Below are positions 60,331 to 64,000 of a stretch of DNA of 64,000 nt, piece after piece. The position numbers and the translations under genes are program-made. The notes beneath the pieces were generated by a model, which saw nothing but the letters and a program-made list of their open reading frames with translations, was not told the origin of the DNA and ran no database searches. The stretch is from Nigrospora sphaerica (Eukaryota > Ascomycota > Sordariomycetes > Amphisphaeriales > Apiosporaceae): NCBI GenBank assembly GCA_018287875.1, contig JAGVVL010000022.1, positions 868,001 to 932,000 of the forward strand, written 5' to 3'. The first letter of the stretch is position 1. Every line of letters begins with the position of its first letter.

Positions 60331-60640
60331 GAATACAGCAACCTACAACTTAACTAACAGCCACTATTACCCCGTGCCTCCAAACGCAGGCGCCGCTTCA
60401 GCTGCCGAAGATAGGATGCTGGACACTTAAAGAATGGCCTTTAAGCTAGCTTGCGCAGACATACAGGACTGAAACACGGGGACTTGGTCAGCAGAGGGAC
60501 GGCAGAAAGGGAAGACAGGCCAAAAGAGGATCATGTAAGGGCTTTGGGTGACAAGAGAAGTGTCAGCAGTGTAAGCACAGCAGCGATAGTTGCCCTTTCG
60601 GCTCCGCCGCCCGGGCGTCAATAAATTGTGTGTGTGTGTG
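60331..60640 (+). other. LINE copy B 3' UTR
   Basis: Matches the segment 49265-49580 of copy A in reverse, ending with AATAAATTG and the TG run. Confidence 0.8.
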
Positions 60641-60662
60641 TACTTCAATCGACTACACATTC

Positions 60663-60955
60663 TTATTTTATAAGAACCATGATACAAGAACCAGCCTCAC
60701 TTAGGCTTTCGCTATCGCTCTCTTCATCTAGACCACTTTTGGCCTCCCCAGCCGCTAACTGAGCCTGGTAGATATCTTCGATGTTCGCGAACTTCGAATT
60801 TGGGCTCAAATCCACCTTCTTCCTTTTCCTTGGTCTCATGGTCTCAATTCTAGCTTCGAGGGCTTGAATTTGTCTTTGAGCAGTAGCTAATTGGACATTC
60901 TTCTCATCAAAGGCCTTTTGGATCTTCCGGAAGAGTAGTCGTTGTGTGGTTGAGT
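60663..60955 (-). mobile_element. 3' fragment of a Fot1/pogo transposase
   Basis: The minus strand reads QRLLFRKIQKAFDEKNVQL, then a coiled coil and basic patch (RPRKRKKVDLSPN), then FANIEDIYQAQLAAG and a stop at 60663. This is the usual C-terminal tail of Fot1-type transposases. The catalytic part is absent, so the element is truncated at its boundary with the neighbouring glycosyltransferase gene. Confidence 0.75.
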
Positions 60956-60965
60956 GTTCCGCTAG

Positions 60966-62514
60966 CTGGTTCGAAGGCTTTTGTTTCTTTCCCTCACAAC
61001 TTGTCTTCTCTTTCTTTTGCTTATTACTACCCGCCGGTCATTCTGGACCAAACCAGAGGCTCCCGACCGCTTTCCCCAGGCACCCGACGAAGACGGCCGA
61101 ACCCGGCCAATGTACTTCCGATGGGACACGGTGAGCCACTTCCGGCCGGTATCCAGTCCCGTTCATGACGAGACTCCGACCCAGGACTTGTGTGCGTTGT
61201 TCCCGCAGCGGCTTGTGAACGAACTTGTCCAACCCGTTCTCCGAACCGGCTATTTCGACGTCCCAGCACGAATGAAGGCCCAATTTGCCAGCATTTCGGC
61301 CTGTGTTGACGACCTCCTTATCTTCTCCGACGTCCACGACACGATTGACGGCCACCCTGTTCATGATGTGCTCGCCGACCTCCCCGATTCGTACCGCATG
61401 GACAACCCCGAGGTCGCCAATTATACCCGCATGCATGAGCTGTACGATAGAGGCACCTTACGGAAGGGAGAGGCAAGAGCACATCTTCTTGATGGTTGGG
61501 CCATGGACAAGTTCAAATTCTTGCCCATGGTGGAACGGGCGTGGGCTATGCGACCCCACAAGCCATGGTATTTCTTCTACGAGTCCGACACGTACGTTGT
61601 GTGGGATAACCTGTTCCGCTTCCTGGAGAACCTGGATGCCAACACACCCTTTTATATCGGCAGCCCATCCCCTGGGGGCATCAAGAATGATGAGACGTCC
61701 CACTTTGCTTATGGCGGCTCAGGCTTTTTTCTGAGCCAGGCGGCCATGCTAAAGCTACTACATCGCCAGGTGGGCCGGGATGGGGACTACCTCGAGGCGC
61801 CCCTCAGTCAACGCTGGGAGGACAGGGTACGTCATGACTGCTGTGGTGACGCAGTACTAGGCTGGGCCCTGCTTCATGTCGGGATCCGTGTGTCTGGATC
61901 TTGGCCCATGATCAATCCCTATCCGTTGGATAGGATCTCCTACTCGCTAGGCCACTGGTGCCAGCCGGTCTTGACATTGCACAAAACCGATCCCGAGGAG
62001 ATGGTGAAGTTGTGGCGGTGGGAGCAGAGCCGACGAGAACGGAGTGTGGGTTCTCCTCCTTGGTTCGGAGCCCCCGCGTAATTGGTCCTTGCTAACAGGC
62101 CGCCTCCAGACACCACTCTTATTTCGGCATCTCTTTGAACGTATACGAGTCGAGTGGAAGCCTTTGGATGGGGAGAGAGTGAACTGGGATAACGGGGGCC
62201 GGGGGGAGTATCAGCGTACACAAGCAGGGTCTTCCCTCGAATGTCGGAAGTCGTGTCAACTGGACACCCGATGCTTCCAATACAAGCTCGACCACGGGAC
62301 ATGCGTGTTGAGGGAAGCATTCGACCTCGGCAGCGCCATAATAGCGGAGGATACGGAGGGCACTATGGGTAGTTCTGGGGAGAGCCGAGGGTTGCCATCT
62401 CCGCAGACCCAAATGGTGAGTGGCTGGAACATGGACCATGTCGATGCCTGGGCGCGGAAACATACTTGCGACGAGGTGCAATGGGTGAGGCCTAGTGTGG
62501 CAAGAATGTACTAG
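60966..62514 (+). pseudogene. GT31-type glycosyltransferase with lost start
   Basis: Exon 1 runs to 62045 and exon 2 is 62110..62514, joined in phase 0 by a 64-nt intron (GTGGGT, TTGCTAACAG). A type II membrane anchor (VRRLLFLSLTTCLLFLLLI) precedes the catalytic domain. That domain has SDVHD, WAMDKFKFLPMVERAW, the metal-binding ESDTYVVWDN and FAYGGSGFFLSQAAM, as in fungal family 31 (Fringe-like) enzymes. The C-terminal exon carries an apple-like Cys pattern (CRKSC, CFQYKL). It would act in the secretory pathway. The frame has no ATG before the anchor: a stop lies at 60963, next to the Fot1 fragment. The first in-frame ATG (61110) would remove the anchor. The start appears to have been lost to transposon insertion or deletion. 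Confidence 0.8.
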
Positions 62515-63239
62515 GTCGGTGAGTATCCGCGCGACATGCGCGGAGCTGGACCGCGCAGACCATAGGTAGCCTCCCCGTCACGATACGCGGCTCAGTACTC
62601 TTCCAGGCCAGTCGCCGCTTAGCGATACATCGTGGTGATAATAATACAGCATCGTGGACTGGGAAAATTCGGGGTCAAGATGAAAGCACTCGCTGCTGGT
62701 GACAGCTGCCTCAATAGTGCGACTGCATTCTGGTGCGCCTGCGCCTGCCTTTAGCCGCTCTGGGTACAAAGACCGCATCGAGGAAATCTCACATGGCCAG
62801 CTTTCCACTTGGCCGAGGCCATCGGATAGGTGCAACAGCACCTTTGTGGCAATGTGAGGCTATTCACAGTATTCGCACATAAGGTCACTTGAGCTACTGG
62901 ACCTGGCACGGGTCCAGTATGTGAGCAGGTGGAGACAGACGCCCAGCTAAGTGCATATAGACTGCCCTTCCGGCATTCCTCTCTTTCTTTTATCCTTTCT
63001 AATGAAAGAACCTTATCCCTTCGTTTGCCACGCTCCCTCTAGTGCGACAACCTTACATTCCAGTAACGGTGGGTGCACCCCTCTCCCCTCCCCCCTTCCA
63101 CGATGGGCGCCTGGCACTCGTTTCACGAGGTGGCTGGACGACGCACCGCACGCACCTGGTGTCGCGAGGGCATCCTTGCACCGACCGCCAGGCGTGGCCA
63201 TTGTCGGCCTGGGGTCTAAGGAACCAGACTGCTTGCGAG
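62515..63239. other. No supported gene
   Basis: Short frames only downstream of the glycosyltransferase gene. Confidence 0.4.
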
Positions 63240-63605
63240 GCAGGCTGTCGATGCCAGTAATGTCGGATCTCGCGCCGTGCGGGCCGGACAAGGATGGCAC
63301 TGGAATGTCGTTCTCTCTGGAACCCTGGCTGCTCTGTCTTCCTAGGTATGGATCGACGCGTGCCGAAGGCGATGGAATGCACGTCTTGCGTACTAATGAT
63401 GTCGGATTTCGCGCCTTCGCGCCCTCTGGTCCGGTCTAATTCCGTTGGCGCCGGGGGCGAAGCACTCCCCTCGCGTTTCCATCCGAGCCAGACAGGGATG
63501 GCACTGGAATGTTGTTCTCTCTAGCGCCCTGTCTGCTCACATCGTCTTAGGAAGGGATCGACGCGTATTGAGGGCGATGGAATGCGCGTCGTGCGTACCG
63601 ACAGA
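63240..63605. repeat. Local imperfect direct repeats
   Basis: GGATGGCACTGGAATG recurs about 205 bp apart. ATGTCGGAT followed by TCGCGCC recurs about 138 bp apart. GATCGACGCGT and GCGATGGAATGC also occur twice in the same order. The arrays are diverged and non-coding. Confidence 0.6.
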
Positions 63606-64000
63606 ATGGTTCGCGAACCTGGCGTGGGGCCAGGGGTCGTGACATTTATACGAACCGGAATGGTCGTCCTAGATAACGTGACCCCGCTTATAGATGTAGG
63701 ACGTTGCATTGCGCATGCGACTATTGGTAGCGTAACCCTCTCTTCGAGAATCATAGGGTCATCCTATGGCAGGCAACAAACGCAGACGAGCCAACCGCTT
63801 GGCGGCATTCGTTTGAGTCCACGATGAGCATGGTTCGGAGCAGCCCTGTGCCCATGGGGGTGAGATCGGCACTGCTGGTGGAGCTCTGATGCGCGCATGG
63901 TCATTCAACGGCGCGCCCAACTGGGTCTAGACTCCAGGAGCTAGCAAGTATCCACCGCTGCGTATGGTGGTGCTGGCCCGGGCTGGTTACTTCCGTCAAG
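63606..64000. other. No supported gene
   Basis: Nothing recognisable up to the window end. Confidence 0.4.

Larger units (their letters stand above)
55165..60643 (+). mobile_element. Full-length Tad-like LINE, copy B
   Basis: Same structure as copy A, opposite strand, with the same internal ORF offsets. It differs by very few changes, including a one-base loss near its 3' coding end. It ends with a (TG)n run followed by GTACTTCAATCG. Confidence 0.93.

Noticed and set aside
1..64000. CRISPR arrays, operons, ribosome binding sites or phage
   Set aside because: The sequence is a fungal nuclear genome with spliceosomal introns. Tandem repeats seen are coding arrays or minisatellites without spacers.

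Overview
This is a stretch of a filamentous ascomycete genome, probably Sordariomycetes (the order is not determined). The signs are short 44-95 nt introns with GT..AG ends and CTAA(C/T)-type branch sites, and fungus-specific families: HET-NACHT-WD40, PNP-NB-ARC-TPR, DUF6594, DUF3435, rhodopsin-like PTH11-type membrane proteins, and Tad-like LINEs. It is an accessory, transposon-rich region. I rebuilt gene models by joining exons at splice sites that keep phase.

Layout. 0-4.4 kb: an intact HET-NACHT-WD40 incompatibility-type NLR (minus) with ten near-identical WD40 units. 4.4-18 kb: mostly gene-poor sequence with a small RNase III-like gene, a 266-aa orphan gene, a broken Zn2Cys6 factor, a 158-bp tandem duplication, one copy of a 1.35-kb dispersed repeat, and a decayed piece related to a later gene. 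18-22.4 kb: a three-finger C2H2 protein, an orphan gene, small Cys-rich proteins and a kinase-like protein. 22.4-25.9 kb: repeat-rich, including the second, inverted copy of the 1.35-kb repeat. 25.9-36.1 kb: a large inverted repeat whose arms each carry a PNP-NB-ARC-TPR NLR and whose 2.6-kb spacer holds a DUF6594 membrane protein gene. 36.4-38.8 kb: an intact five-exon DUF3435 tyrosine recombinase (FluG/Starship-captain superfamily). 39.6-42.1 kb: decayed Fot1/pogo and LINE remains. 43.3-45.1 kb: a rhodopsin-domain membrane protein with a 10-bp minisatellite in one intron. 45.4-49.2 kb: two oppositely oriented solo LTRs, each with its own target duplication, around a MADS-like gene and a small coiled-coil gene. 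49.3-60.6 kb: two almost identical full-length Tad-like LINEs, head to head. 60.7-62.5 kb: a Fot1 fragment abutting a GT31-type glycosyltransferase gene that has lost its start. 62.5-64 kb: nothing supported except local direct repeats.

How it fits together. Several genes belong to the fungal NLR/non-self recognition repertoire (HET-NACHT-WD40 and two PNP-NB-ARC-TPR). Their tandem repeat domains vary in number and sequence while the rest is conserved. The DUF3435 recombinase reads leftwards toward this NLR cluster, which is the arrangement expected if it were the captain of a Starship giant transposon carrying NLR cargo. No element ends could be proven here, so this is inference. The near-identical LINE pair and NLR arms, without stop-rich C-to-T decay, suggest recent duplication and weak or absent RIP.
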